The translations under genes and the position numbers were made by a program. A stretch of DNA of 46,886 nt from Collinsella sp. Lineage in GTDB: Bacteria > Actinomycetota > Coriobacteriia > Coriobacteriales > Coriobacteriaceae. The notes under the pieces were generated by a model. That model was not told the origin of the DNA, made no database searches, and was given only the letters and a program-made list of their open reading frames with translations. This document shows positions 1-7,351 of this stretch, in pieces. The stretch spans positions 1 through 46,886 of the forward strand of contig JAHYYI010000013.1 in NCBI GenBank assembly GCA_019425045.1, given 5' to 3'. Positions within the stretch are counted from its first letter, which is position 1. Each line of letters starts with the position of its first letter.

Positions 1-66
1 TGCGGGAACGGCCTATTTGCTCAATGTGTTCGGCTGAGATCGGAAATCAACCCCGCGGACACAAAC
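1..66. other. window edge, no gene seen
   Basis: No coding region is supported here. If the 80-bp period of the array to the right were extended leftward, a further inverted unit would fall near position 27. The sequence there keeps only the first four bases of the motif, so the array probably begins at 67, although the window edge prevents certainty. Confidence 0.5.
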
Positions 67-482
67 ATCTCAATCTGTAACAGTTACTCGGCAAAATCGG
101 GTCCAAATGTTACAGATCGAGACAAAACATCCCCTCGCTGGCTTCAATCTCGATCTGTAACAACTGAGGCCGAATTTCCTCTCTTACTGTTACAGATCGA
201 GACATTCAAAATCCGTCGGAAGGTTTGTCTCGATCTGTAACATCTACAATCCAAATCCTCAGCTAACTGTTACAGATTAAGACAAAAGAAAACGTCCAGG
301 CCGCATGTCTCAATCAGTAACAGTTACTCGGCAAAAACAGTCCCAGATGTTACAGATTTAGACAAACCATTCTCTCCCCGACTTAAATCTCGAACTGTAA
401 CATCTGGAACCCAAAAACAGTTCTTACTGTTACAGATCGATAAGAACGTGCGCCTGTGAACTCAACATCTCAATCTGTAACA
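67..482. repeat. array of eleven 16-bp motifs in alternating orientation, 40-bp pitch
   Basis: Eleven copies of a 16-mer, consensus GTCTCGATCTGTAACA, or its reverse complement TGTTACAGATCGAGAC. They begin at 67, 108, 147, 188, 227, 268, 307, 348, 387, 428 and 467. Orientation flips at every step. Start-to-start distances alternate 41, 39, 41, 39, so the double unit is exactly 80 bp. The intervening 25- and 23-bp segments are much less conserved than the motif. The heptamer TGTTACA inside the motif is itself palindromic. No cas gene or long ORF accompanies it. Some intervening segments are related to each other, which argues against CRISPR spacers. A multi-site DNA-binding array is the simplest reading; the function is unknown. 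Confidence 0.9.
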
Positions 483-673
483 GGTAACGGCGCAGACCGC
501 GAGGTTGGGCGGGAAGATCTCGCGTTCTAACGTGGCCGGCATCCGTGCTGGGCCGGCCCTCGCCTGCCGTTGGCGGATGCAGTGGGGCTGTTCACCGCAT
601 TGCCGCTGCACTGGGGCTGTGCAGACCGTAGGATAGTCCTATTGACGGCCTGTCAACTCGTCTGGGAGGCACC
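483..673 (+). promoter_or_regulatory. upstream region of glpA-like operon, with direct repeat and small palindrome
   Basis: A direct repeat TGCA(G/C)TGGGGCTGT occurs at 578-591 and 607-620, 29 bp apart. A palindrome TTGAC-ggcct-GTCAA at 642-656 lies just upstream of the ribosome-binding site. A weak -10-like TAGGAT is at 630-635. These could be operator sites for the redox operon. A degenerate, out-of-phase copy of the array motif (11 of 16 bases) is at 517-532. All functional readings are inference. Confidence 0.35.
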
Positions 674-2155
674 GTGGCAGAAACGTTTGATATCGCGATT
701 GTGGGCGCGGGCATCACCGGGTGCGCCATCGCGCGGCAGCTTGCGCGCTACGATTTGTCCATTTGCGTGATCGAGGCGGCCAACGACATCGCCCTGGGCG
801 CGTCGAAGGCCAACGGCGGCCTGGTGCACGCCGGCTACGATCCGGCGCCGGGCACCGTAAAGGCGCAGGTCAACGCCCGCGGCTGCGAGCTGTATGGCAC
901 CTGGGCCCAAGAACTTGGCTTTTTGTTCCGCCGCACCGGGTCGATGGTGCTGGGGTTTAACGACGAAGACCGCGCACACCTGAAGAAACTGCACAGCAAC
1001 GGTCTTGCCAACGGCGTGCCCGAGCTGTCAATCATTGGCCCCGAGCGTATCTGCGAGCTGGAACCGCGTGCCAGCGCCGACGCAACGTGCGCGTTGTGGT
1101 GCCCTTCGACCGGTTACGTTGACCCATTTGAAGTGGCCATCGCCGCGCTGGAGAACGCGGTCGCCAACGGCGTGACGTTTATGCGTTCCGCACCGGTTGA
1201 GGCCATTGAGGTTGCTGGCTCGCACGACGAGGACGTTTCAGCCGACGGCAAGGTCCGCGCACGCTTTACGCTGTTGACGCCCGCCGGCGACGTACGTTGC
1301 CGTTACCTGATCAACGCCGCGGGCAACGGCGCCGCGGACATCTCGCATATGGCGGGCGCCGAGGACTTCCAGATGGTCTGGCGCCAGGGCAACATTGTGG
1401 TGCTGGACAAGGGGCCGCGTGCGCTCATGCCGCTCTATCCCGTTCCCACGCCGGTGTCCAAGGGCGTTATCGTCACGGGTACCGTACATGGCAACACCGT
1501 GATCACCGCGACCGCCGCCGTACGCGAGCCGGGCGATACTCAGACCTACGCGACCGATGTCAATGCGCTGCTGAGCGGCGCGCGCAAGCTGGTGCCCGAC
1601 CTGGACACGCGCCGCGTGGTGCGCGCGTTTGCCGGCGGACGTCCGGTCATTAAGGGGACGAACGACTTCTTTATTGCGCAGTCGACCGTGGTGCCAGACC
1701 TGTTCCAGGCGGCAGGCATTCAGTCGCCGGGCGTGGCGAGCGCGCCGGCCATTGCCGAGCGCATGGAGCAGACGCTGCGCGATGCCGGCGTGGCCCTGCG
1801 CGAACGGGACGATTGGGACCCGATTCGCCGTGCGCCGGACGACTTTGACCGCGCGTCGCTTGCGCGCAAAGAAGAACTCATAGAGTCCGACCCTGCATGG
1901 GGGCAGATCATCTGCCGCTGCGAGACGGTGCCCGAGGCCGAGATCGTGGCCGCGATCCGACGACGCCCGGGTGCGGTTTCGGTCGAGGGCGTCAAACGCC
2001 GCTGCCGCGCGGGCATGGGTCGGTGCCAGAGCGGCTTTTGCCAGAGCCGTGTGGTGGCGATTCTGGCCCACGAGCTGGGGTGTAAACCCAGCGAGGTGCT
2101 GCTGGAGGATGCCGGATCTTGGCTGGTAGAGGGACCGCTGAAGGGGGTGCGCTAG
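674..2155 (+). CDS. GlpA-like FAD-dependent glycerol-3-phosphate dehydrogenase/oxidoreductase with C-terminal BFD-type iron-sulfur domain
   Basis: This 493-residue flavoprotein of the DAO/GlpA family most likely oxidises glycerol 3-phosphate or a related 2-hydroxy acid. An N-terminal FAD-binding Rossmann motif GAGITG is at residues 11-16. The C-terminal 80 residues form a BFD-like [2Fe-2S] domain, with ligands seen as CRC at 414/416 and CQSGFC at 451/456. The start is GTG, chosen because GGGAGGC lies 5 nt upstream and the FAD motif begins immediately. It is followed 1 nt later by a GlpB-like flavoprotein and then a DUF1667 protein, a trio recurrent in anaerobes. No glpC, glpF or glpK is next to it, so glycerol 3-phosphate as substrate is likely but unproven. 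Confidence 0.8.
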   Translation: MAETFDIAIVGAGITGCAIARQLARYDLSICVIEAANDIALGASKANGGLVHAGYDPAPGTVKAQVNARGCELYGTWAQELGFLFRRTGSMVLGFNDEDRAHLKKLHSNGLANGVPELSIIGPERICELEPRASADATCALWCPSTGYVDPFEVAIAALENAVANGVTFMRSAPVEAIEVAGSHDEDVSADGKVRARFTLLTPAGDVRCRYLINAAGNGAADISHMAGAEDFQMVWRQGNIVVLDKGPRALMPLYPVPTPVSKGVIVTGTVHGNTVITATAAVREPGDTQTYATDVNALLSGARKLVPDLDTRRVVRAFAGGRPVIKGTNDFFIAQSTVVPDLFQAAGIQSPGVASAPAIAERMEQTLRDAGVALRERDDWDPIRRAPDDFDRASLARKEELIESDPAWGQIICRCETVPEAEIVAAIRRRPGAVSVEGVKRRCRAGMGRCQSGFCQSRVVAILAHELGCKPSEVLLEDAGSWLVEGPLKGVR

Positions 2156-2156
2156 G

Positions 2157-3548
2157 ATGACGACGCTTGATATGCGCGACGAACGCGCGGAGGCCGGAGC
2201 TGCAGCGTCAGTGTCAACGCAGACCTTCGACGTAGTCGTTATCGGCGGCGGACCTGCCGGCATGGCGGCCGCGCTTGCCGCTCACAAGGCCGGCACGCGC
2301 GTGGCCATCGTGGAACGCGAGCAGCATCTGGGAGGAATCCTCCGCCAGTGCATTCACCCGGGTTTTGGCCTTTCGCACTTTAAGCAGGAGCTCACCGGTC
2401 CCGAGTACGCGCAGCGCTTTATCGACCAGGTGCGCGAGACCAACATTGCGCTGTACTTGGGCAGCATGGTGCTTGGGATTGATTCGGACAAGGGCGCGAG
2501 CGCTTCGGGCGTGGACGAGGCCGCGGGAGATGCCGTAGTTCATACCGTCACGCTTATGAGCCGCGCCGGCATGTTGCAGCTCGCCGGACGCGCGGTCGTC
2601 CTTGCCATGGGTTGCCGCGAACGCACCCGCAGTGAGATCAAGATTCCCGGCAGCCGACCCGCCGGCGTGTTTACGGCCGGCCTGGCGCAGCGATACATCA
2701 ATATCGAGAACCTCAAACCTGGCTCGCGCGCCGTCATTTTGGGCTCGGGCGACATCGGGCTGATCATGGCGCGCCGCTGCACGCTCGAGGGAATTTCGGT
2801 CGAGGGCGTGTACGAGCTCATGCCGTACGCCAACGGCCTGCGCCGCAACGTCAAGAACTGCCTGGACGACTTTGGCATTCCGCTGCATCTGTCTACCACG
2901 GTCACGCGCGTGATCGGGCACGACCGCGTGGAGGCCGTCGAAGTGAGCCAGGTCGACGAGCACCTTGCACCCATTCCGGGAACCGGGCGCATTGTTCCGT
3001 GCGACACGCTGCTGCTTTCGGTGGGTCTGATTCCCGAGAACGAGCTTTCGGTTGCCGCGGGCGTGGAGCTGGACCCACGTACGCGCGGAGCCGTGGTGGA
3101 CCAGAATCTGCAGACGGGCGTGCCGGGCATATTTGCCTGTGGCAACGTGCTGCACGTACACGACCTGGCAGACAATGCGACGACCGAGTCCGAACGCGCC
3201 GGTGCAGCCGCGGCGGCGTGGGCGTTGGGGGCTGTCGACACCGCAGTGGGAGTGGCGGACGCGGGTTGCCAGCTCACGGTCTCTCCCGCTGGCATTGCGG
3301 GCTACGCGCTGCCGGGCCGCATTACGACCGTCGGGCTCACTAAGCTCAACTTCCGCGTACGCCGGCCGGTCGATGCCGCCCGCGTGCGCATTCTGGCAGG
3401 CGACGAGGAACTGTTTGCAGGCAAGGTCCGCCCGTTCAAACCGAGCGTTATGGAAAGCTTCCCGCTGCCGGCAAAGGTGATTCAGCGCACACTCGACCTG
3501 GGTGTCAGCGAGATTGTTCTTTCCGTCGATCCCGTTGAGGAGGCGTAA
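2157..3548 (+). CDS. GlpB-like NAD(P)/FAD-dependent oxidoreductase
   Basis: This 463-residue pyridine-nucleotide-disulfide-type flavoprotein carries two dinucleotide-binding motifs. GGGPAGMAA near residue 30 is the FAD site, and GSGDIGLIMARR near residue 200 is the NAD(P) site. A CxxG-like segment LRQCIHPG follows the first fold, but the classical redox CxxxxC pair is absent. The C-terminal part contains the ACGNVLHVHDLAD stretch typical of the FAD-pyrophosphate site. The start codon lies 1 nt after the GlpA-like stop codon, so the two are translationally coupled. It probably passes electrons between the GlpA-like subunit and an electron carrier or NAD. Its exact partner cannot be read from the sequence. 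Confidence 0.8.
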   Translation: MTTLDMRDERAEAGAAASVSTQTFDVVVIGGGPAGMAAALAAHKAGTRVAIVEREQHLGGILRQCIHPGFGLSHFKQELTGPEYAQRFIDQVRETNIALYLGSMVLGIDSDKGASASGVDEAAGDAVVHTVTLMSRAGMLQLAGRAVVLAMGCRERTRSEIKIPGSRPAGVFTAGLAQRYINIENLKPGSRAVILGSGDIGLIMARRCTLEGISVEGVYELMPYANGLRRNVKNCLDDFGIPLHLSTTVTRVIGHDRVEAVEVSQVDEHLAPIPGTGRIVPCDTLLLSVGLIPENELSVAAGVELDPRTRGAVVDQNLQTGVPGIFACGNVLHVHDLADNATTESERAGAAAAAWALGAVDTAVGVADAGCQLTVSPAGIAGYALPGRITTVGLTKLNFRVRRPVDAARVRILAGDEELFAGKVRPFKPSVMESFPLPAKVIQRTLDLGVSEIVLSVDPVEEA

Positions 3549-3552
3549 GGCC

Positions 3553-3951
3553 ATGAGCATAAACGCGATCGAAACGCTGCAGTTCAACTGCACCACCTGC
3601 CCATCCGAGTGCCTCCTGACCGTAGAGGTAGAGCGTGACGCAGACGGCGCCGTGGTAGAGGTGCGCTCCGTGACCGGCAACAGCTGCCCCCGCGGCGATA
3701 AGTTTGCGCATCAGGAGCTCACCTGCCCTATGCGCGTGCTCACCACAACCGTGGCCCTATCCGGCGGCGGCGAGGCGCTGCTACCCGTGCGCACGGCCGA
3801 AGCCATCCCGCTGGAACTCCACGCCCAGGCGATGGACCTCATCCGCGGCCTAGTCGTCGACGCACCCATCCGCATGGGCGACGTCGTTCTGGATGACCTC
3901 CTCGACACGGGCATCAACCTCATCGCCAGCATGGACATCGACCCTGCCTAA
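3553..3951 (+). CDS. DUF1667 domain protein, cysteine-rich redox partner
   Basis: This 132-residue protein has an N-terminal cysteine cluster (CTTCPSEC, then CPRG and CPMR), characteristic of DUF1667 proteins encoded directly after GlpA/GlpB-like flavoproteins. The cysteines could bind an iron-sulfur cluster or zinc, which would give the trio an electron-transfer module in place of GlpC. The ATG at 3553 was chosen over an upstream in-frame start because it follows the preceding stop by 4 nt and has GAGGAGGCG as ribosome-binding site. It is the last gene of the operon. No polyT terminator is visible; a palindromic element at 4010-4077 sits in the terminator position. Confidence 0.75.
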   Translation: MSINAIETLQFNCTTCPSECLLTVEVERDADGAVVEVRSVTGNSCPRGDKFAHQELTCPMRVLTTTVALSGGGEALLPVRTAEAIPLELHAQAMDLIRGLVVDAPIRMGDVVLDDLLDTGINLIASMDIDPA

Positions 3952-4009
3952 GCAGCTAATTTGGAACGGGGCTCTTTTGGCTACCCCGCCATCCACCCCG
4001 CCCCTCCTC

Positions 4010-4077
4010 AATTGCGGTGAAATAGTTCCTGATTTCCGCCAAAACGCCGGCATCCAGGAACTATTCCACCGCAACTT
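4010..4077. repeat. family-I REP-like hairpin, copy 1
   Basis: The arms, with 5' core TTGCGGTGAAATAGTTCCTG and 3' core CAGGAACTATTCCACCGCAA, form a near-perfect stem of about 20 bp around a ~22-nt loop. Two related copies occur at 17963-18037 and 37844-37914, sharing the TTGCGGTGA-TA outer part and a G(G/T)(A/T)CTG inner part. Placed after the DUF1667 gene, it could act as a transcription terminator or mRNA stabiliser. Confidence 0.8.
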
Positions 4078-4130
4078 TCCTTGGGATCGGTATTTAGCCT
4101 GTGCCTACTTTAGTGCCATTTCAAAACTAT

Positions 4131-4266
4131 GCCGGATTACGGGGCTGATTCGGAGACTCCCATCCATACCGGCAATTTTCGATTTTTGATAAGCCGTCTA
4201 CCTGCGGTTTTAATTTCGCGATTTTTTCCATGGTCAAGTAATACAGGTCCAGCCCCGTAATCCGCC
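4131..4266. repeat. ~136-bp palindromic element with TACCTGCGGTTTT core, copy E1
   Basis: The terminal inverted arms are GCCGGATTACGGGGCTG and CAGCCCCGTAATCCGCC (16 of 17 paired). Inside lies the core CTACCTGCGGTTTTAATTTC. The same core, at the same position, occurs in elements at 5584-5715 and 19876-20013, which carry a different terminal stem. No ORF is inside. Confidence 0.8.
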
Positions 4267-4432
4267 ATGCTTTTGGAACCAGCCCATTTGGACGGGCCTC
4301 TTATGACTCCTTTTGCCTGCACGCTTGCTAGTCTGACCATGCCAAGGAGTGTCCCGAAGCGCCGGATAAAAGGAACGTCCCTAGCTGCCGGGCTTGGGAT
4401 ACCATGGTGGCACCCTAGCGAAAGGATGTTTC

Positions 4433-5521
4433 ATGGCACATGTCGATGACCAGCGTGTGGCGCGCGTGCTCGATGCACTCGAGGCTCAGCACCCCGGCGC
4501 GCAGCTGCTCGTAAACGACCCGTGGTCGATTTATTACCTGACCGGCTTTTATGCCGATATGTTCGAGCGTTTTTGCGGCATACTGCTCGCACGCGGTAGC
4601 GAGCCCGTGATCTTGGTCAACGCGCTGCATCAGCTGCCCGAGTATGACAACGCCCGCGTGGCCTACCACACCGATACCGACGTCGTGACCGACGCCATCG
4701 CTCGCGAGGTCGATCCGACCAAACCGCTCGGCATCGATACCGTCATGCGCTCCGGCTTTTTGATGCCGCTCATGGAGCGCCATGCCGCCAGCGAGTTTTT
4801 CCTGGGCGACTTTGCCGTCACCGCCGCACGCACCCACAAGGACGAAGCCGAGCAGGAACTCATGCGCGCGTCCTCGGCCGCCAACGACGCCGTGATGGCC
4901 GACGCCATCAAGCTCGTTCACGAGGGCGTGGCGGAGCGCGAAATTGCCGACCAGATGCTCGGCCTGTATCGCAAGCACGGCTGCGAGGGCTTTAGCTTTC
5001 CGCCCATCGTAAGCTTTGGCGCCAACGCCGGCGACCCGCACCACGAGCCCGACGACACCGTACTCAAGCGCGGCGACGTGGTGCTGTTCGACATTGGCGG
5101 GCGTCATCGCAACTACTGCTCGGACATGACACGCACGTTCTTTTGGGGTGAGCCGGACGAGGAGACTGTACGCATCTACGACATCGTGCGCAGCGCCAAC
5201 GAGGCTGCCGAGGCACTCATCGCACCGGGCGTGCGCATGTGCGACCTGGACCGCGCCGCGCGAGACGTGATTGAGGATGCGGGCTATGGACAGTACTTTA
5301 CGCACCGCCTGGGGCACTCGATCGGTCTGCAGGACCACGAGCCGGGCGATGTCTCGCTCGTTAACGAGCAGGTCGTAGAGCCAGGCATGACGTTCTCTAT
5401 CGAGCCGGGCATCTACCTCCCCGGCCGCACCGGCGTCCGCATCGAGGACCTTGCCCTGGTCACCGAGTCCGGCGTCGAGATCCTCAACGCCTACCCCCAC
5501 GATCCAGTCCGTCTGGACTAG
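4433..5521 (+). CDS. M24-family Xaa-Pro aminopeptidase-like metallopeptidase
   Basis: This 362-residue cytosolic peptidase of the pita-bread fold probably removes N-terminal residues preceding proline. The N-terminal creatinase-like domain covers about residues 1-130 and the M24 catalytic domain follows. All five dinuclear metal ligands are seen: D220 (DIGG), D231 (CSDMTR), H295 (HRLGHSIG), E324 (SIEPGIY) and E338 (RIEDL). The length matches bacterial PepQ/YpdF-type enzymes. The ATG at 4433 was chosen because GAAAGGATG precedes it at good spacing. It stands alone; a hairpin at 5525-5555 follows the stop within 4 nt and is the likely terminator. Confidence 0.88.
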   Translation: MAHVDDQRVARVLDALEAQHPGAQLLVNDPWSIYYLTGFYADMFERFCGILLARGSEPVILVNALHQLPEYDNARVAYHTDTDVVTDAIAREVDPTKPLGIDTVMRSGFLMPLMERHAASEFFLGDFAVTAARTHKDEAEQELMRASSAANDAVMADAIKLVHEGVAEREIADQMLGLYRKHGCEGFSFPPIVSFGANAGDPHHEPDDTVLKRGDVVLFDIGGRHRNYCSDMTRTFFWGEPDEETVRIYDIVRSANEAAEALIAPGVRMCDLDRAARDVIEDAGYGQYFTHRLGHSIGLQDHEPGDVSLVNEQVVEPGMTFSIEPGIYLPGRTGVRIEDLALVTESGVEILNAYPHDPVRLD

Positions 5522-5524
5522 GCA

Positions 5525-5555
5525 ATGCGGCAAAGGCGCTGTCCCTTTGCCGCAT
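5525..5555. repeat. family-II hairpin after the M24 peptidase
   Basis: The arms ATGCGGCAAAGG and CCTTTGCCGCAT (12 bp, perfect) flank a 7-nt loop containing CTGTC. It resembles other hairpins here built around CAAAGG(G)-CTGTCC-CTTTG. There is no T-run, so termination activity is uncertain although the position, 4 nt past a stop codon, suits it. Confidence 0.7.
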
Positions 5556-5583
5556 CCCACCAACGCTGCACCACGAAAAAGGA

Positions 5584-5715
5584 CTATCTACTACGTTTAA
5601 CCCGCATGGGTCGACCATGCGGGTCTTTTTTGAAAATTGGCAAGCCTTCTACCTGCGGTTTTGATTTCGCAATTCTCGGTGTGGTCGGGGGCAGTCGATT
5701 AAACGTAGTAAATAG
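5584..5715. repeat. ~132-bp palindromic element, copy E2, with internal terminator-like hairpin
   Basis: The terminal arms are CTATCTACTACGTTTAA and TTAAACGTAGTAAATAG. The core CTACCTGCGGTTTTGATTTC is shared with E1 and E3. Near the left arm is a perfect stem CCCGCATGG-TCGA-CCATGCGGG-type hairpin (5601-5623) followed by TCTTTTTT, which reads as a rightward intrinsic terminator. The element lies between convergent genes. Confidence 0.8.
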
Positions 5716-5761
5716 GCCCATTTCCTGACGAACAGCCCAAATTAGCTGCCCCTCGAGTGGG

Positions 5762-7120
5762 TTAGTGCAGCAAGCCTGCCACTTCGCCGGCTAGGGTGAT
5801 GGTGCCTGCCGCTACGAAAGGCTCGCCCGCGGCCTCGAAAGCTGCGAGGGCCTCGGACACGCTAGGGTAAACGCCCGCAAGCTTGTCCGCGTCCACCAGG
5901 GCAGCGAGTTCCTCTGCCGGTAGGGCGCGATCGGAATCGGTCTGCGTTACGACTACACGCGGGAAGGCCGGGATCAGCACATCGACGATGCCCGCAACAT
6001 CCTTGTCGGCCAGCGCAGCGCACAGCAGCGTGGGGCGATTCTCCACGCACGGGTCGATCTCGTCCAGCGCGCTCACAAAGTTCTCGCAGCTCTGGGGGTT
6101 ATGGCAGGCATCTATCAGCTTGAGCGGATCGGTTCCCAGCACATCAAAGCGACCCGGCGTGGGACAGCTCATAAGCGAAGCATCAAGCGTCTCATGGTCG
6201 AGCTCGTGACCCAGATACCCCTCGCAGAGCATAATCGCGCACGCAGCATTCTGCGGCTGGTAGGCCGGCTTGACCATACTCGACGTATAAATGGCACGCG
6301 GCGTGGTGCAGCTGAACTCAACCGTATCGCCCACATGCGCCGGCACCTTGGTCGTGGCGTGGCTCACCACGAGCGGCACGACGCCGCACTCGCGGCAACG
6401 GGCATCCATCACGCGCTGAACGCTCGACTCGTGCGTACCCTCACCCAGCACAACCAAACGTCCGGGCTTGATGACCGCAGCCTTCTCCCCCGCAATGGCC
6501 TCGAGCGTGTCACCCAGGATGCGCGTGTGGTCGAGCCCGATGCCGGTGATGGCAACGGCAACGGGATCGGTCGCACTCGTGGCGTCCCAACGGCCGCCCA
6601 TGCCAACCTCGAGCACAGCAACATCTACCGCGGCCTCGGCAAACACCACCAGTGCGGCAGCCGTCAGCAGGTCAAACGGCGTGATGGTATAGGCGCACTC
6701 CCCCGCCGCCACACGACGGGCATTCACGCGATGCCCCGCCTCGACGGCGGCAGAAACGCCACGGGCAAAGGCCTCGTCGCTCACAACGCGCCCATCGACC
6801 TCCATGCGCTCGGGATAGCGCACAAGCTGCGGAGACGTATACAGTGCGGTCTTTAACCCCTCACCACGAAGGATGGCAGCCGAAAAACGCGTGGTCGAAG
6901 TCTTGCCATTGGTACCGGCAACCTGAATGCAATCGAAATGCTCGTCCGGACGTTCCAGCTCATCGAGCATATCGACAACCGTCTCAAGCAGAGGCCCAGC
7001 ATCCCCAGAAATCCGCCCCGTATCAGCAGCCAGCCCAACAGCCTCATCAAACGAAAGCAAATCAAACTCAAAAGGAACGGTATACAAGCCGGAACGCTTA
7101 GGCATTTTTAGAACCGCCAT
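5762..7120 (-). CDS. folC: bifunctional dihydrofolate synthase/folylpolyglutamate synthase
   Basis: This 452-residue Mur-ligase-family enzyme adds glutamate to dihydropteroate and to reduced folates, using ATP, in the cytosol. The ATP-binding P-loop GTNGKTS is at residues 69-75, and the GMGGRWDATS stretch of FolC follows near residue 175. The C-terminal Mur-ligase domain contains the DACHNP motif. The length is usual for the family. The start at 7120 lacks a clear ribosome-binding site. An in-frame ATG 15 nt downstream (7105), preceded by GGCGG, is an equally good alternative. It lies 231 nt downstream of valS with a structured element between. Confidence 0.88.
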   Translation of the reverse strand: MAVLKMPKRSGLYTVPFEFDLLSFDEAVGLAADTGRISGDAGPLLETVVDMLDELERPDEHFDCIQVAGTNGKTSTTRFSAAILRGEGLKTALYTSPQLVRYPERMEVDGRVVSDEAFARGVSAAVEAGHRVNARRVAAGECAYTITPFDLLTAAALVVFAEAAVDVAVLEVGMGGRWDATSATDPVAVAITGIGLDHTRILGDTLEAIAGEKAAVIKPGRLVVLGEGTHESSVQRVMDARCRECGVVPLVVSHATTKVPAHVGDTVEFSCTTPRAIYTSSMVKPAYQPQNAACAIMLCEGYLGHELDHETLDASLMSCPTPGRFDVLGTDPLKLIDACHNPQSCENFVSALDEIDPCVENRPTLLCAALADKDVAGIVDVLIPAFPRVVVTQTDSDRALPAEELAALVDADKLAGVYPSVSEALAAFEAAGEPFVAAGTITLAGEVAGLLH

Positions 7121-7158
7121 TCATAGAAAAATAAAACAGTATAGGTTGAGGATAGTCA

Positions 7159-7269
7159 GCGAAAACGCCTCTGATGAGCCAAGGTGCCGTGAAACAAGGG
7201 CGCATAGGGCTTATGCCCATGCGCCCGAAGTTGAACGGCAGATTGGCCATCAGAGGCGTTTGCAGCGTC
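7159..7269. ncRNA. 111-nt structured element, copy A
   Basis: The outer stem is AACGCCTCTGATG (7164-7176) with CATCAGAGGCGTT (7248-7260). The second stem is TGCCGT with ACGGCA. A terminal hairpin GGGCGCAT...ATGCGCCC is capped by GGGC-TTAT-GCCC. A second element of exactly the same length at 43337-43447 keeps the loops and single-stranded parts (AAGGTGCC-TGAAA, loop TTAT, GGCAGATTG, GCAGCGTC) but changes nearly every paired base compensatorily. That is strong evidence for a conserved folded structure. Whether it acts as RNA, and on which strand, is not settled. It might correspond to a described Collinsella RNA motif; I cannot check this. Confidence 0.75.
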
Positions 7270-7276
7270 GAGTCAG

Positions 7277-7298
7277 CCGCCGTTCGTTAGAACGGCGG
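7277..7298. repeat. short perfect hairpin downstream of valS
   Basis: CCGCCGTTC-gtta-GAACGGCGG forms a 9-bp stem between valS and element A. No T-run follows on either strand, so a terminator role is weakly supported. Confidence 0.4.
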
Positions 7299-7351
7299 AA
7301 TAGGTGTCCGCAGTAGCGAGCAATGCCCCAAACCGCGTCCCCCAGTAACGC

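Larger units (their letters stand above)
3952..4432. other. gene-free interval holding two palindromic elements
   Basis: No credible gene is present in these 481 bases. The interval contains a family-I hairpin (4010-4077) and a ~136-bp palindromic element (4131-4266), both described separately. The peptidase ribosome-binding site GAAAGGA is at its right end. Confidence 0.7.

Noticed and set aside
67..482. CRISPR array
   Set aside because: The repeats alternate in orientation and are only 16 bp. Intervening segments are related to each other by duplication, and no cas gene is visible.
2214..3680. 488-codon minus-strand open frame
   Set aside because: It is antisense to the GlpB-like flavoprotein gene, which has clear dinucleotide-binding motifs.
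4131..4266. Insertion sequence
   Set aside because: Terminal inverted arms are present but there is no transposase ORF and no visible target-site duplication; terminal arms differ between family members.
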